DNA of 64,000 bases from JACVRW01 sp963835705 (GTDB lineage: Bacteria > Actinomycetota > Thermoleophilia > Solirubrobacterales > Thermoleophilaceae), in contig CAWIGR010000020.1 in the NCBI GenBank assembly GCA_963835705.1, positions 149,970-213,969 on the forward strand. The letters run 5' to 3'. The position numbers were made by a program, and so were the translations under genes. Position 1 is the first letter of the stretch; each line of letters starts with the position of its first letter. Below are positions 26,785-35,205 of the stretch, one piece after another. The notes beneath the pieces were generated by a model. That model was given only the letters and a program-made list of their open reading frames with translations. It was not told the origin of the DNA and made no database searches.

Positions 26785-29700
26785 ATGGCGACCGCCCCCC
26801 AAACGAAGCTCGACCCCCGCCAAGAGGCGCGCGCAGTCCGGCCGGACGCGTTCCTCACGTACGCGCGCGAGGACAGCGACGTGGTCGAGCGGCTCATCGC
26901 CGGCCTCGACGAGCACGACAAGGCCGTCTGGGTCGACAGGGAGGAGATCCCCTTCAGCACGTCCTGGCGAGAGCGGGCGCACGCGGGCATCGAGGCGGCG
27001 AAGGCCGTGGTCGTCGTGCTCAGCGAGCACTGGCTCGGGTCGCCCGCATGCCGCTGGGAGCTCGAGCAGGCGGTGCAGAGGAACAAACGGCTCGTGCCGG
27101 TGCTCGCCGGCCCCGACCTCCCTGCGGAGAGCCTCCCCTCGGAGCTCGCCGACCTGGCCTGGATCCCGCTCCGCGAGAAGTCGGCGATCGAGGAGCTCGT
27201 GCGCACGCTCGATACCGACGTCGGGTGGCGCGACAGGCATGCCCGGCTCCTCGTGCGCGCGGTCGAGTGGGATCGGCAGCAGCGCGACGCAAGCTACCTC
27301 CTCCGCGGCAGCGACCTCCGCGCCGCCGAGGCATGGCTCGACGAGCAGGACAAGCACGAGCAGCGGGCGCTCCCGCTCCAGTCTGAATACATCCTCGCTG
27401 GTCGCCGGGCCACGAGCCGCCGTCAGCGGACCTGGCTCCTGATCGGAGCGCTGGCACTCGGCGTTGCGGTCGTGCTCGCCGTGCTTGCGTACTGGCAGCG
27501 GGGCGTCGCGGTCGACAATGAGCGCGAGGCGAACGAGCAGCGCCGGGCCGCGGTCGAGAACGCGCGGCAGGCCCGCTCCCGCGAGCTGGCCGCGACGGCG
27601 ATGGCGGAGCTCGACAGCGATCCGGAGCTGTCTCTGCTGCTGGGAATCGAAGCCGCCAAGGTGGCTCCCACGGCTCAGGCCCAGGAGGCGCTTCGGGCGG
27701 CCCTGCCTCGCACACGCACCGCGGCTGCGCTCCCACACGAGGGCCTCGAGGACGTGGCGCTGAGTGCCACGGGCGCCGCAGTCACCGGTGGGACCGACAC
27801 CCTTGCGCGGGTCTGGGATCTTGGGGCCGGCCGTCGGATCGCGACGCTGCGCGGCCACCGGACCGGCCTCTACGGCGAGGCGATGCGGGGCGTGATGGGC
27901 GTGGCGGTGGCCGAGGATGCCGGCGTCGCCGTAACCGCTGGCGTGGACGGGACCGCGCGGGTGTGGAACGCTCGCTCCGGCGAGCAGCTGCACGTGATGA
28001 GGGGCCACCGCGGCCCCATTCTCGATGTGGCCCTCTCGCCCGATGGCCGCGTTCTCGCAACGGCCGGCGAGGACGGCACGGTCAGGGCTTGGGACCGCGA
28101 TACGGGAGTTCAGCGGTACGTCGAGCGGACACGTGGGTCCGCGCTGACCGACGTCCGCTTCAGTCCCGATGGCAGGCTACTCGCGACCGCCTTTATCGAC
28201 ACCGGATTCGGCTCCACCGGGGTTACGGTGCGAGAAGCGACCACGGGCCGGCCGATCGCCCGGCCGGCCACCGGGCAGGTCTTCCAGCTCGAGTTCAGCC
28301 CCGACAGCAGGCGACTCGCCACGGTCGGGGTCGGCAGCTCAGCGCGGGTGTGGGACGCGCGGACCGGCGAGCGGCTGGCGGAGGTCCCAGGCCACGGCCG
28401 GACTGCGAGCGCATTGGCCTTCTCCCCTGATGGGGGCATTGTCGCCTCGGGGGGCGAGAACGGCAGCGTCAAGCTGTTCGAGGCTGAGGGCGGACGCGTC
28501 GTGCAAACGCTCCAGGGGCACCGCGGATCGGTGAGTGACATCTCGTTCGACGCCGACGGGCGGCTCATCGCCACCGCTGCAACCGACGAGACGGCGCAGG
28601 TCTGGGACGTCGCGACCGGCCGCCGCCTGCGAACGCTGCGCGGCCACCGCGCGCCGGTGTGGTTCGTGGACTTCGAGCCGAGGGGCGACCGCGTCGTCAC
28701 AGCGGGAGCGGACGGGAAGCTGCGCTTGTGGGCCACGCCCGTGGAACGCCCGAGTGTCGAGCTGCGCGGGCACGAGGAAGTGGTCAACGATCTCGCATTC
28801 TCCCCGGACGGCGGGCGGGTGGCCACGGCGAGCGAGGACGGGACAAGCCGCATCTGGGACGTCCGCGGCCGGCGGTCACCCGTGACGGTGCGCCACGACG
28901 CCTCGGTGCCCGCGGTGGCGTTCAGCACAGACGGACGGGTGCTACTAACGGCGGGCTTCGGGCCGGCGCGACTGTGGGACGCCCAAGACGGGAGCGAGGT
29001 GGCGGTACTGACCAAGAGGCTCGGGAGCGGCGGAACCTTCACCGCCGACTCGCGGCACGTCGTAGTGGAGACCGGAGCGGTGTGGGATCTTGACGGCCGG
29101 CGAGCGGGTAGGCTGCCGCGACTCGCCCGGCCGCCCGAGGCGGCGCCGCAGGGGATGTTCGCCACGCCACTCGATGGGCCTGCGGGCGTGTTCGAGATCC
29201 CGTCCGGACGCAGGCTGACCGCGTTCCGTGGCCAGGCGGGGCTTGACGCGAGGGGAGGAGCCATCAGCCCGGACGGGCGGACGGCGGCGATCGCAAGCGA
29301 CGACGGCGTGTGGCTTTGGAACGCGGTGACCGGGCAACGGCTGAGCCGCCTGCCCGGGGCCGAGGCGGTTTCCGAGTTCAGCCGGGATGGCAACCGGCTG
29401 ATCACGACGAGCGGCACGGAAGTCCGGCTCTGGGACGTCGCTCGGCGGCGGCCGCTCGCCGACCTCCCCCACCCCTATCCGGTCGGCCAACCGGTCTTCA
29501 GCCCAGACGGCCGCCTCGTGCTCACCCCGAGCTGGGACGGCTGGGCCCGCGTCTGGGAGGCGCGCACCGGCCGGCAGATCGACAAGCTGGAGGGCCGCTC
29601 AACCGAGGAATACAGCGAGAGCTTCACCCCGGTGGCCGCGTTCGGCCGCGACGGCACGACCGTGGCAGCGGCGACGGGGGGACGGACCGCCTTCGTACAC

Positions 29701-29802
29701 GACTGCCGGCTCTGCGCCCCGCTCGCCGGCCTGCTCCGCGTCGCCGAGCGCACGGTCACACGCCGGCTCACTGCGGATGAGCGGCTGACGTATATGGAGT
29801 AG
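26785..29802 (+). CDS. TIR domain - transmembrane - WD40 repeat protein
   Basis: ATG 26785 follows a GGTGGAG RBS; 1005 residues (an ATG at 26740 is a longer alternative). Residues ~21-140 are a TIR domain: DAFLTYAREDSDVVERL, VWVDREEIPFSTSW, VVVVLSEHWLGSPACRWELE; Glu92 in CRWE is the expected NADase catalytic residue. One membrane helix at ~217-236 (TWLLIGALALGVAVVLAVLA) is followed by a coiled stretch and the SELSLLLGIEAAK-like linker common before WD40 arrays. From ~310 onward I count about 14-15 WD40-like blades (ARVWD, VKLFE, AQVWD, SRIWD, VRLWD), enough for two propellers. No STAND NTPase is present. It lies 66 bp after the giant cluster in the same direction and may be its signalling or effector arm. 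Confidence 0.88.
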   Translation: MATAPQTKLDPRQEARAVRPDAFLTYAREDSDVVERLIAGLDEHDKAVWVDREEIPFSTSWRERAHAGIEAAKAVVVVLSEHWLGSPACRWELEQAVQRNKRLVPVLAGPDLPAESLPSELADLAWIPLREKSAIEELVRTLDTDVGWRDRHARLLVRAVEWDRQQRDASYLLRGSDLRAAEAWLDEQDKHEQRALPLQSEYILAGRRATSRRQRTWLLIGALALGVAVVLAVLAYWQRGVAVDNEREANEQRRAAVENARQARSRELAATAMAELDSDPELSLLLGIEAAKVAPTAQAQEALRAALPRTRTAAALPHEGLEDVALSATGAAVTGGTDTLARVWDLGAGRRIATLRGHRTGLYGEAMRGVMGVAVAEDAGVAVTAGVDGTARVWNARSGEQLHVMRGHRGPILDVALSPDGRVLATAGEDGTVRAWDRDTGVQRYVERTRGSALTDVRFSPDGRLLATAFIDTGFGSTGVTVREATTGRPIARPATGQVFQLEFSPDSRRLATVGVGSSARVWDARTGERLAEVPGHGRTASALAFSPDGGIVASGGENGSVKLFEAEGGRVVQTLQGHRGSVSDISFDADGRLIATAATDETAQVWDVATGRRLRTLRGHRAPVWFVDFEPRGDRVVTAGADGKLRLWATPVERPSVELRGHEEVVNDLAFSPDGGRVATASEDGTSRIWDVRGRRSPVTVRHDASVPAVAFSTDGRVLLTAGFGPARLWDAQDGSEVAVLTKRLGSGGTFTADSRHVVVETGAVWDLDGRRAGRLPRLARPPEAAPQGMFATPLDGPAGVFEIPSGRRLTAFRGQAGLDARGGAISPDGRTAAIASDDGVWLWNAVTGQRLSRLPGAEAVSEFSRDGNRLITTSGTEVRLWDVARRRPLADLPHPYPVGQPVFSPDGRLVLTPSWDGWARVWEARTGRQIDKLEGRSTEEYSESFTPVAAFGRDGTTVAAATGGRTAFVHDCRLCAPLAGLLRVAERTVTRRLTADERLTYME

Positions 29803-29806
29803 CGGG

Positions 29807-29845
29807 GGCCCGATTCGTCCCTCCGAGCGACGCTCGGATCATGCA
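29807..29845 (+). repeat. Short dispersed repeat, partial copy C
   Basis: Sequence around CCCGATTCGTCCCTCCGAGC recurs with few changes at 36826-36862, where it forms the end of a longer repeat. It sits just after the TIR-WD40 stop, marking the edge of the degenerate accessory zone. Confidence 0.5.
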
Positions 29846-29856
29846 GGAGTACCGGC

Positions 29857-30315
29857 TTGCGGCGAAAGAGCGGGCCTGCGGATTCGCCTTCCGGACGCGG
29901 GAGGGATCGGCGCGGAGACGACTCGATCCGTTTCCGCCGAGCAACCGTCGCTGACAGCCGAGCTTTGGCGAGAGCTGTATTCGAGGGCCTCGAACACTAT
30001 GCGGAGTTCACGCCGCCGGGCTGGACCGCGCCGTCTCTGGAGGAGATCGACGAAGAGTACGAATCGCTCGCCGACGAGGACGTGTATTGCGTTCTCGCGG
30101 AATCCACAGACGAGGTCGTCGGCCAGATCACGGTACTCCCGGCCACGCAAGCGCTCCATCCCAACGACGACTCGGCGCTTGGGCACATTTGCAACTTCTT
30201 CGTTTCCCGCGACTTCTGGGCCACCGGGCTCGCGGGAGACCTGCACCGCGCGGCTTTAGACGCGGCGCATGAGCGTGGACGACCTCATCGCCGCAGTGCG
30301 AGCGTTGGGCCATAG
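29857..30315 (+). pseudogene. GNAT acetyltransferase, N-terminal part
   Basis: From about 29925 the frame reads as a GNAT N-terminus (FRRATVADSRALARAVFEGL), with the central strand CVLAESTDEVVGQITVLPA, LGHICNFFVSRDFWATGLAG (the acetyl-CoA loop region) and LHRAALDAAHERG. After ~30283 similarity stops. The missing C-terminal strand and helix are found on the opposite strand immediately downstream. The remaining protein lacks the last third of the fold and is unlikely to be active. Residues before the GNAT homology are Arg-rich and probably not original coding sequence. Confidence 0.6.
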
Positions 30316-30478
30316 TTCCGGTCCTCGAGCCTGTAGCGGTACTCGACCATTGTGAAGCCTGAGATCGGGTCGTGGGATTGGTTGCTGATTGGCAGCCAGC
30401 CCACGCGTTCGTAGAAGCGTCGCGCGCGAGCTTGACCGGCGGGCACGAATAGCCGCTCGCTGAAGCCGCGCAGCGGTC
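30285..30478 (-). pseudogene. GNAT acetyltransferase, C-terminal part, inverted
   Basis: Read on the minus strand, RGFSERLFVPAGQARARRF then YERVGWLPISNQ then GFTMVEYRYRLE is the standard end of a GNAT protein (the PAGQARARRFYE helix and following strands). It starts exactly where the plus-strand GNAT fragment stops (HERG then RGFSE), so flipping ~30284-30470 would rebuild one gene. The upstream minus-strand sequence has no GNAT features. I interpret this as a local inversion of about 185 bp. Confidence 0.55.
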
Positions 30479-30784
30479 CGGTCAACCACCACGGTGCTCG
30501 GTGTCGTCCCGAGCAGGGGCGAGGCGCTGCGCCGCCGACACGGTTGCTCGACGGAGAGGCAGGGGCTGCCGAACTTGGGGGCACACCTGGTTCCTCGGGA
30601 AGACGGCGTATGCCCACGCAGGGGGATGAGATTCGTACGGCTTCGGCGCCCCCTACTGGTCGGTCCTTGCCGGAACGTTGAACTGCGCTTAGGGTGGGAC
30701 TGCTTGCGTGTCCCCCCTTTCGAGGCGCCACTGGTCCGGCGCTGGGCGGCGCAACAGCGCCACGCCCAAACCGAGGAGGACGCA

Positions 30785-31795
30785 GTGAAAGGACTCATTG
30801 CCAATCGCAGGCCACGCTTGAGCTTGCCGATGATCGCGGTGGCCGCTGCCGCCGCCGTTGCGGGTAGTGCGCCTGCCGCCGAGGCGACGTCCCCCGGCGA
30901 ACGTGGGCCGATCGCCTTCCAGCGCTTCATCGATCCCCAAGACGAGGAAAGCACGCAGATCTTCACCGTAGCCCGGCCGGGGGCGAAGCCGCACAAGCTG
31001 ACCTCCGGAGGCACCGCCGTCAACGCCGACTACTCACCCGACGGCCAGCGCATCGTCTTCGAGCGCCGCTACGGCGGCAAAAGCCCGGACTCGCTCTTCA
31101 CCATGGACTCCGACGGCTCGTCGCAGACCCGTCTTCCGACCGCCTGCAGCGCGCCCACCTGTCTGGGCGACAGCGCCCCCGCCTGGTCTCCCGACGGGAA
31201 CCGGCTCGTGTTCGAGCGCGCGTTCGGGCCGATCGTCAAGGACACCGCCGCGGGGCTCGACCTCGTCACCGCAAACGCCGACGGGAGCAACGAGCAGGTG
31301 ATCCTCCACTACAGGTCGCTGGAGGCGCAGGGACAGGAGCCGCATGATGCGCAGTGGTCCCCGGATGGCACGCGGATCGCGGTGAACATCCTCAACACCA
31401 AGGCCAAGCCACGCAACGGCTCGGCCATCTACGTCCTCGATGCCGACGGCTCGGGCCTGCACCGGATCACTCCGATCCGGCTGAACGCCGGAAACCCGGA
31501 CTGGTCACCCAACGGGAAGCGAATCGCCTTCAACTCCTCGTACGAGGCCCAAGGGGCCGTCGAGATCTACACGGTCAGGCCCGACGGCAGCGGCCTGAAG
31601 CGGCTGCGCAAGGAGCGCAAGGACAGCTACTCCTACGATCCGGTTTGGTCGCCCGACGGGGGACGCCTCGCGTTCGTTCACGGCGCCGGACGACAGGTCC
31701 CGCACATCTGGACGACGAAGAAGAACGGGACCGGGCTGCGCCAAGTGACCCATGGTCGTCGCCCCGACCGCGGGCCCGACTGGGGGTCGCAGTGA
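30785..31795 (+). CDS. Secreted TolB-like (PD40) beta-propeller protein
   Basis: GTG 30785 has a GAGGAGG RBS six bases away; 336 residues. The N-terminus is a Sec signal (basic NRRPRL, then a run of Ala/Val, cleavage near APAAEA). Five to six WD40-like PD40 motifs follow, each containing YSPDG, WSPDG or WSPNG and R(I/L)xF (ADYSPDGQRIVFER, DAQWSPDGTRIAVN, PDWSPNGKRIAFNS, PVWSPDGGRLAFVH). This is the TolB-type propeller seen in many secreted actinobacterial proteins; partner unknown. A hairpin (TGGGCG 30743-30748 with CGCCCA 30763-30768) lies just upstream of the RBS and may form in the 5' leader. Confidence 0.85.
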   Translation: MKGLIANRRPRLSLPMIAVAAAAAVAGSAPAAEATSPGERGPIAFQRFIDPQDEESTQIFTVARPGAKPHKLTSGGTAVNADYSPDGQRIVFERRYGGKSPDSLFTMDSDGSSQTRLPTACSAPTCLGDSAPAWSPDGNRLVFERAFGPIVKDTAAGLDLVTANADGSNEQVILHYRSLEAQGQEPHDAQWSPDGTRIAVNILNTKAKPRNGSAIYVLDADGSGLHRITPIRLNAGNPDWSPNGKRIAFNSSYEAQGAVEIYTVRPDGSGLKRLRKERKDSYSYDPVWSPDGGRLAFVHGAGRQVPHIWTTKKNGTGLRQVTHGRRPDRGPDWGSQ

Positions 31796-32173
31796 CACGA
31801 GCGTCAAGACGGTCTGATGGCCGTGCAAAGCGCTGCCGCTCAGGCGGGCTCGTGGACTCGCTGCTCAGCTTGCTCTGAGAGTCCACACAACGCTGTAGCA
31901 CCCCGAACCTCCTGAGGCCCGGGACCCACTGCTGCTTCCATGGATTCGACACTCGCTGGCTGCGTCGAGTTCCGGAACCGCGCGCTTCTCCTTTCGCCTG
32001 CCAGCGGCACTCACGGCCGGTGAGTGGACTTCTGCCTTCACGCAACTCGACACTCGCGTCGTCGTGCGGCGCAGTGCTTTGCGCGCTGCTGCTTTCGCGC
32101 GACAAACGAGGATCCGCCCGTCCTGGTCGGATAGCGGGAGTCCGCCCCGCTCCTTGTCGTCCGGTGCCCGAGT
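31796..32173. other. Intergenic, no gene seen
   Basis: No open frame with family character. One inverted copy of the CGCGCAAAGC motif lies at 32076-32085; the rest is unremarkable. It leads into dispersed repeat copy A. Confidence 0.4.
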
Positions 32174-32338
32174 AGGTCTCCGAGCCCTCCCGCGACCTTC
32201 CCTCCGCCTCCGTTGCCCTCCGGAAGCCGGAGGCGGGCGGGCGTGATTCAGGAGCGTCGGAGCCGTTCTCGCCGGCCAGCCGATGTCCCTGCTCAGAGCG
32301 ATATCGGCGGGGGTGTCGGGTCGGTGGCGGGATTCGAA
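32174..32338 (+). repeat. Dispersed ~165-bp repeat, copy A
   Basis: GGTCTCCGAGCCCTCCCGCG onward aligns without large gaps to 36671-36836 (copy B), including the palindromic CCGGAAGCCGGAGG region, the GCGTGATTCA block and GCTCAGAGCGATATCGGCG. I estimate around 80% identity by eye. Its right end runs into a tRNA T-arm sequence. Confidence 0.55.
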
Positions 32339-32375
32339 CCCGCGATCGTTACCTTCGGATGTTGCGGCACATGCT
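32322..32375 (-). other. tRNA 3'-half fragment (T arm)
   Basis: On the minus strand the sequence reads TCCGAAGG, then CGCGGGTTCGAATCCCGC, then CACCG: a perfect T stem and loop preceded by a variable-region-like stretch. No matching 5' half is present, so it cannot fold as a full tRNA. It resembles the 3' half of the intact initiator tRNA at 53.8 kb, with five extra bases. Such fragments are typical of integration sites or broken tRNA genes. Confidence 0.5.
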
Positions 32376-32382
32376 GGCGACG

Positions 32383-32856
32383 CTAGCCGTTGTTCGCGAG
32401 CGCCCTGGCGGCGCGTGACGCGACGGCGACCGCGGCTGCGTAGTCGGGAGCCGTGCCCGCGATCGCCACCACCAGGCCCTCCTTGCCATCGCCGATCAGG
32501 CCGACCTGCATTACCTCGTAGCTGCCCGCGTCAGATTCGCTCGGCCCCCAGCCACCCTTGAAGCGAAGCGGCGGCTTCCCGTCCCAGGTTGCGGCCCCCA
32601 CGCCCCAGCGCTGGTCGGGCACCACGCGCCCCATCGCGTCGAGGATCAGGGCGGTGTCGGCATGGGACAGCAGCCGGCTGCGTGCGAGCGAGCGGTAGAA
32701 GGTAGCGGCTCCCTCAAGCGTCCAAACGGTGCGCCCGAAGGGGCTGAAGCCGCGCGGGTCCGGGACCGATACGACCTTGGTCGCGTCGTCGCTCGCCTGG
32801 CGCAGCACCATGTCGGTGCGTCGGGCCGCGGCTGCGTCGTCTCCGAATGCGCTCAC
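32383..32856 (-). pseudogene. Class A beta-lactamase-like serine hydrolase, C-terminal half
   Basis: The frame open after a TGA at 32896-32898 begins AALALWRELVSAFGDD and continues to the stop at 32383; first usable start is GTG 32856 (157 residues). It matches the second half of secreted beta-lactamase-fold hydrolases: the helix after the SDN loop, GFSPFGRTVWTLEGAATFYR, DQRWGVGAATWDGKPPLRFKG (the KTG-like strand region) and the terminal helix. The first half with the SxxK nucleophile and signal peptide is missing and replaced by unrelated sequence leading to an IS element. It is therefore a truncated, inactive remnant. Confidence 0.65.
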
Positions 32857-32895
32857 CAGTTCGCGCCAGAGAGCGAGCGCCGCTCGGCGCGGCGC

Positions 32896-33012
32896 TCAGG
32901 CCGCGAGCTCGTCCTCGAGCCCGAGCTCTTCGCGTAGCCAAGCCACGTCGGCGAACGGCTCACCACGGCGACGGGCCCGCTCGACGCCGTTTTCGACCCC
33001 ACGCACCAACCT
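32896..33012 (-). pseudogene. C-terminal remnant of an unidentified protein, possibly a transposase
   Basis: In the same frame as the hydrolase fragment but ending at the TGA 32896-32898, the minus strand reads TGRLVRGVENGVERARRRG then EPFADVAWLREELGLEDELAA. The RRGEPF...W..E..GLE pattern recalls the ends of REP-associated (RAYT/IS200-like) transposases, but at 38 residues this is tentative. It is cut at its upstream side by the left end of the IS481-type element. Confidence 0.3.
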
Positions 33013-33032
33013 ACCTGTTGGGAGGTCGGGTC

Positions 33033-34432
33033 GCCGACAGGACATCGCTTACGGGATCGCCGTGGCGCCGCCCCTGCGCAGCGAGCCGTAGGCGAGTGGA
33101 GCAGGTGCGGCGCTGCGCTCAGCCGGTCGGTCTGGGGATCGTCGCGCGCAGCGCGAGCTCGCCGTCGCGGTGGACGAGCAGGTTGCCCTCGGTGGGCTCG
33201 AGCGCGAGGTCGAGCGTGGCGGTCACGTAGCGGTTGACGAGCTCCTCGGGCACGCTGATCGAGCGGCGTAGTAGGCGCAGCTTGCGGTCGGAGCGGATGA
33301 AGCGGATGAACTCGATCCGTCCTGCCTCCGGCCAGTCCGCCGGGATCTCGGCGGGGGGCGTCGGATGGCGCGTCGCGGCCGCGGCGGTGACCTCGTTCGG
33401 GGTGCGCCGGCCGCTGGCGCGGTAGCGGTGGTTGGCGTTGTGGAAGCGCTCGAACTCGAGCGCGCGGCCGGCGAGCTGCTCGCGCGAGCTGAATCGCTCG
33501 GAGCGGTAGAAGCGCTTGTCGAAGGTGTCGTTGAAGTGCTCGACGACTGCGTTTCGCCACGGTTCACCCTGCGGGATGAAGACCGGCGTGACGTTGTCGT
33601 GCAGGCAGACGCGGACGATCTCGCCGAGCTTGGTCGAGCCCAGCACGAACGGCTTGCCGTTGTCGAGCTGCAGCCGCCGCGGCAGCCCCAGGCGACCCCA
33701 GAGCGCGTGCAGCGCGGCGGTGATCGTCGGCTCGCTCTGCTCGGGGGCGATCTCGATCCCGGCCGCGTGGGCGCAGACGTCGATCGCGTTCAGCGCCACG
33801 AACGGCAACCCGCCGTCGAGGTGGCGCGGCCCGACGAGGTCTGCCTGCTGCAGGTCGCCGGGGCGCTCGCACGACGGCGCCGGGTAGGGAACGCCCTTCG
33901 GCTCACGCCGAGCGGGACGCGGACGCGGCGCCAGCCCCGCGCGGGCGAGGATCCGCTCGACGGTGCGCGTCGAGGGCGGCACGATGCCGAGCTTCTCGAG
34001 CTCCCACGCGACGGCCTCCGAGCCGATCTGCGCCCACGGATCGTCTTGCAGCCGACGGCGCACCGCGACGACCTGCGCCACGAGCGCCTCCGGCGTTCGG
34101 TTCGCGACCCGCCGCGGCGCGCGGGAGCGCTCGCTCGCCCAACCGGGATCGCCCGGGTCGTAGCGGCGCGTCCACGACGCCACCCACTGCCTCGACCTGC
34201 CCAACGACCGGCCGATCACCTCCGGCGACTCGCCTGCAAGCCTGCGCCGCACCGCCTCACGCCGCGCCCTCTCCTCGCCCTTCGCCAACAGAAACCTCCC
34301 TCGCTCGACCGATCCAGGAGGACGGTTCAGGCCGCTGCGGACGGGTCAGCGGTAAACGATGTCCTGTCGCCTCAGGCGGGGGGCGTCGTCATCAATCTGC
34401 TGTCGGCTGGAGGTAAACGATGTGCTGTCGGC
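33033..34432. mobile_element. IS481-type insertion sequence
   Basis: Left end GCCGACAGGACATCGCTTAC (33033-33052) is an imperfect inverted match to GGTAAACGATGTGCTGTCGG (34412-34431) and to GGTAAACGATGTCCTGTCGC (34351-34370). The right end therefore carries two copies of the terminal repeat, 61 bp apart, so the true right boundary is either 34371 or 34432. The single transposase gene runs leftward inside. No target duplication could be assigned with confidence. Confidence 0.7.
33119..34288 (-). CDS. IS481-family DDE transposase
   Basis: TTG 34288 follows a GGGAGG RBS; 389 residues. An N-terminal helix-turn-helix (GESPEVIGRSLGRSRQWVAS) and a second HTH region precede an rve integrase core. DDE residues are visible in QQADLVGPRHLDGG (first Asp), LQLDNGKPFVLG (second Asp) and NAVVEHFNDTFDKRFY (Glu). 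The C-terminus holds beta-rich sequence after RHRASGRRTP-like motifs. It appears intact and may be functional. It catalyses cut-and-paste or copy-out movement of the surrounding element. Confidence 0.9.
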   Translation of the reverse strand: MAKGEERARREAVRRRLAGESPEVIGRSLGRSRQWVASWTRRYDPGDPGWASERSRAPRRVANRTPEALVAQVVAVRRRLQDDPWAQIGSEAVAWELEKLGIVPPSTRTVERILARAGLAPRPRPARREPKGVPYPAPSCERPGDLQQADLVGPRHLDGGLPFVALNAIDVCAHAAGIEIAPEQSEPTITAALHALWGRLGLPRRLQLDNGKPFVLGSTKLGEIVRVCLHDNVTPVFIPQGEPWRNAVVEHFNDTFDKRFYRSERFSSREQLAGRALEFERFHNANHRYRASGRRTPNEVTAAAATRHPTPPAEIPADWPEAGRIEFIRFIRSDRKLRLLRRSISVPEELVNRYVTATLDLALEPTEGNLLVHRDGELALRATIPRPTG

Positions 34433-34821
34433 TGTCACCTACCCAGGCCCAGGGAACACGCCTGTAACGGTTTCTGGGGCTTCCCAGCTAGCGCAGATGA
34501 CACCGGAGCAGATGCAGGCCAGGTTGGACGAGCTGGCCCGCACCTTCGACCGCATCGGCAGCGACACCTCGATGCGCACCGGAGGGCCGGGCGCTCGCCA
34601 AGGCACTCGGACAGGAGCGCCCGAGTTGGCTGCCGAGGGACGAGTGGTGAGATCCCACGCCAGGGGTTCGGAGACAGCTCGTGCGGCGTCCTGCGGCCTT
34701 TCGGCCGGTGACTTGTCCCATATTCCGGGCATGGGATTACGGCCAAGTCAGACGCCCCCGGCGGGTACGCGCCTCGGACATTTCGACCTGACACGTCCGC
34801 CCGGCTGGTTGAGTTTCTCAA
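34433..34821. other. Intergenic, decayed sequence right of the IS
   Basis: A plus-strand open stretch (SQLAQMTPEQMQARLDELAR, from ~34483) has coiled-coil character and may be the trace of a lost gene, but it loses coding character after ~34590. Nothing else is supported. Confidence 0.3.
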
Positions 34822-35091
34822 GTGGACGACGCAACGATCCTCACCGAGCGCCTGCGGGGCCGCACCCTGCGCGACCTGGCCGATACCACTGGGCTCAGCC
34901 CCGAAGGCGTGCGCGTCGTGGTCGCCCGCGAGGGCCGCAAGCAGATCGACGAGATCGAGCTGGCGCTGTTGGCCAACACCAAGACCGACGACCTTCAGGG
35001 AGGAGCCGTAGCTCGAGCCGCGAGCCAGGCCTCCAGCACCCGAACCTCCTGCCCGAGCCCGTGGGCCTCGCACAACGCCGCGAGAGCCTGA
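34822..35091 (+). CDS. Small helix-turn-helix protein, probably truncated
   Basis: GTG 34822 opens an 89-residue frame. The first ~58 residues look real: LRGRTLRDLADTTGLSPEGV then VVVAREGRKQIDEIELALLA, a helix-turn-helix with a following helix. After NTKTDDL the sequence becomes Ser/Ala-rich without order, suggesting a frameshift or replacement near 34995. There is no convincing RBS. It lies between an IS and a phage tail remnant, so a phage-derived regulator is plausible. Confidence 0.4.
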   Translation: MDDATILTERLRGRTLRDLADTTGLSPEGVRVVVAREGRKQIDEIELALLANTKTDDLQGGAVARAASQASSTRTSCPSPWASHNAARA

Positions 35092-35205
35092 ACGGCGGCC
35101 TCCACTCCCGGGCCAGGCAACGCGGCGACAGGAGCTCGCGCAGCGGGAAACCCCGGCCCGCTGCCGACGACCGATGACCCAACGGGGACCGAAAGGAACG
35201 AACAC

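Noticed and set aside
32283..32561. Plus-strand frame starting at the T-arm fragment (GRWRDSNPRSLPS)
   Set aside because: Typical false ORF produced by a tRNA T arm read antisense, followed by the shadow of the hydrolase fragment.
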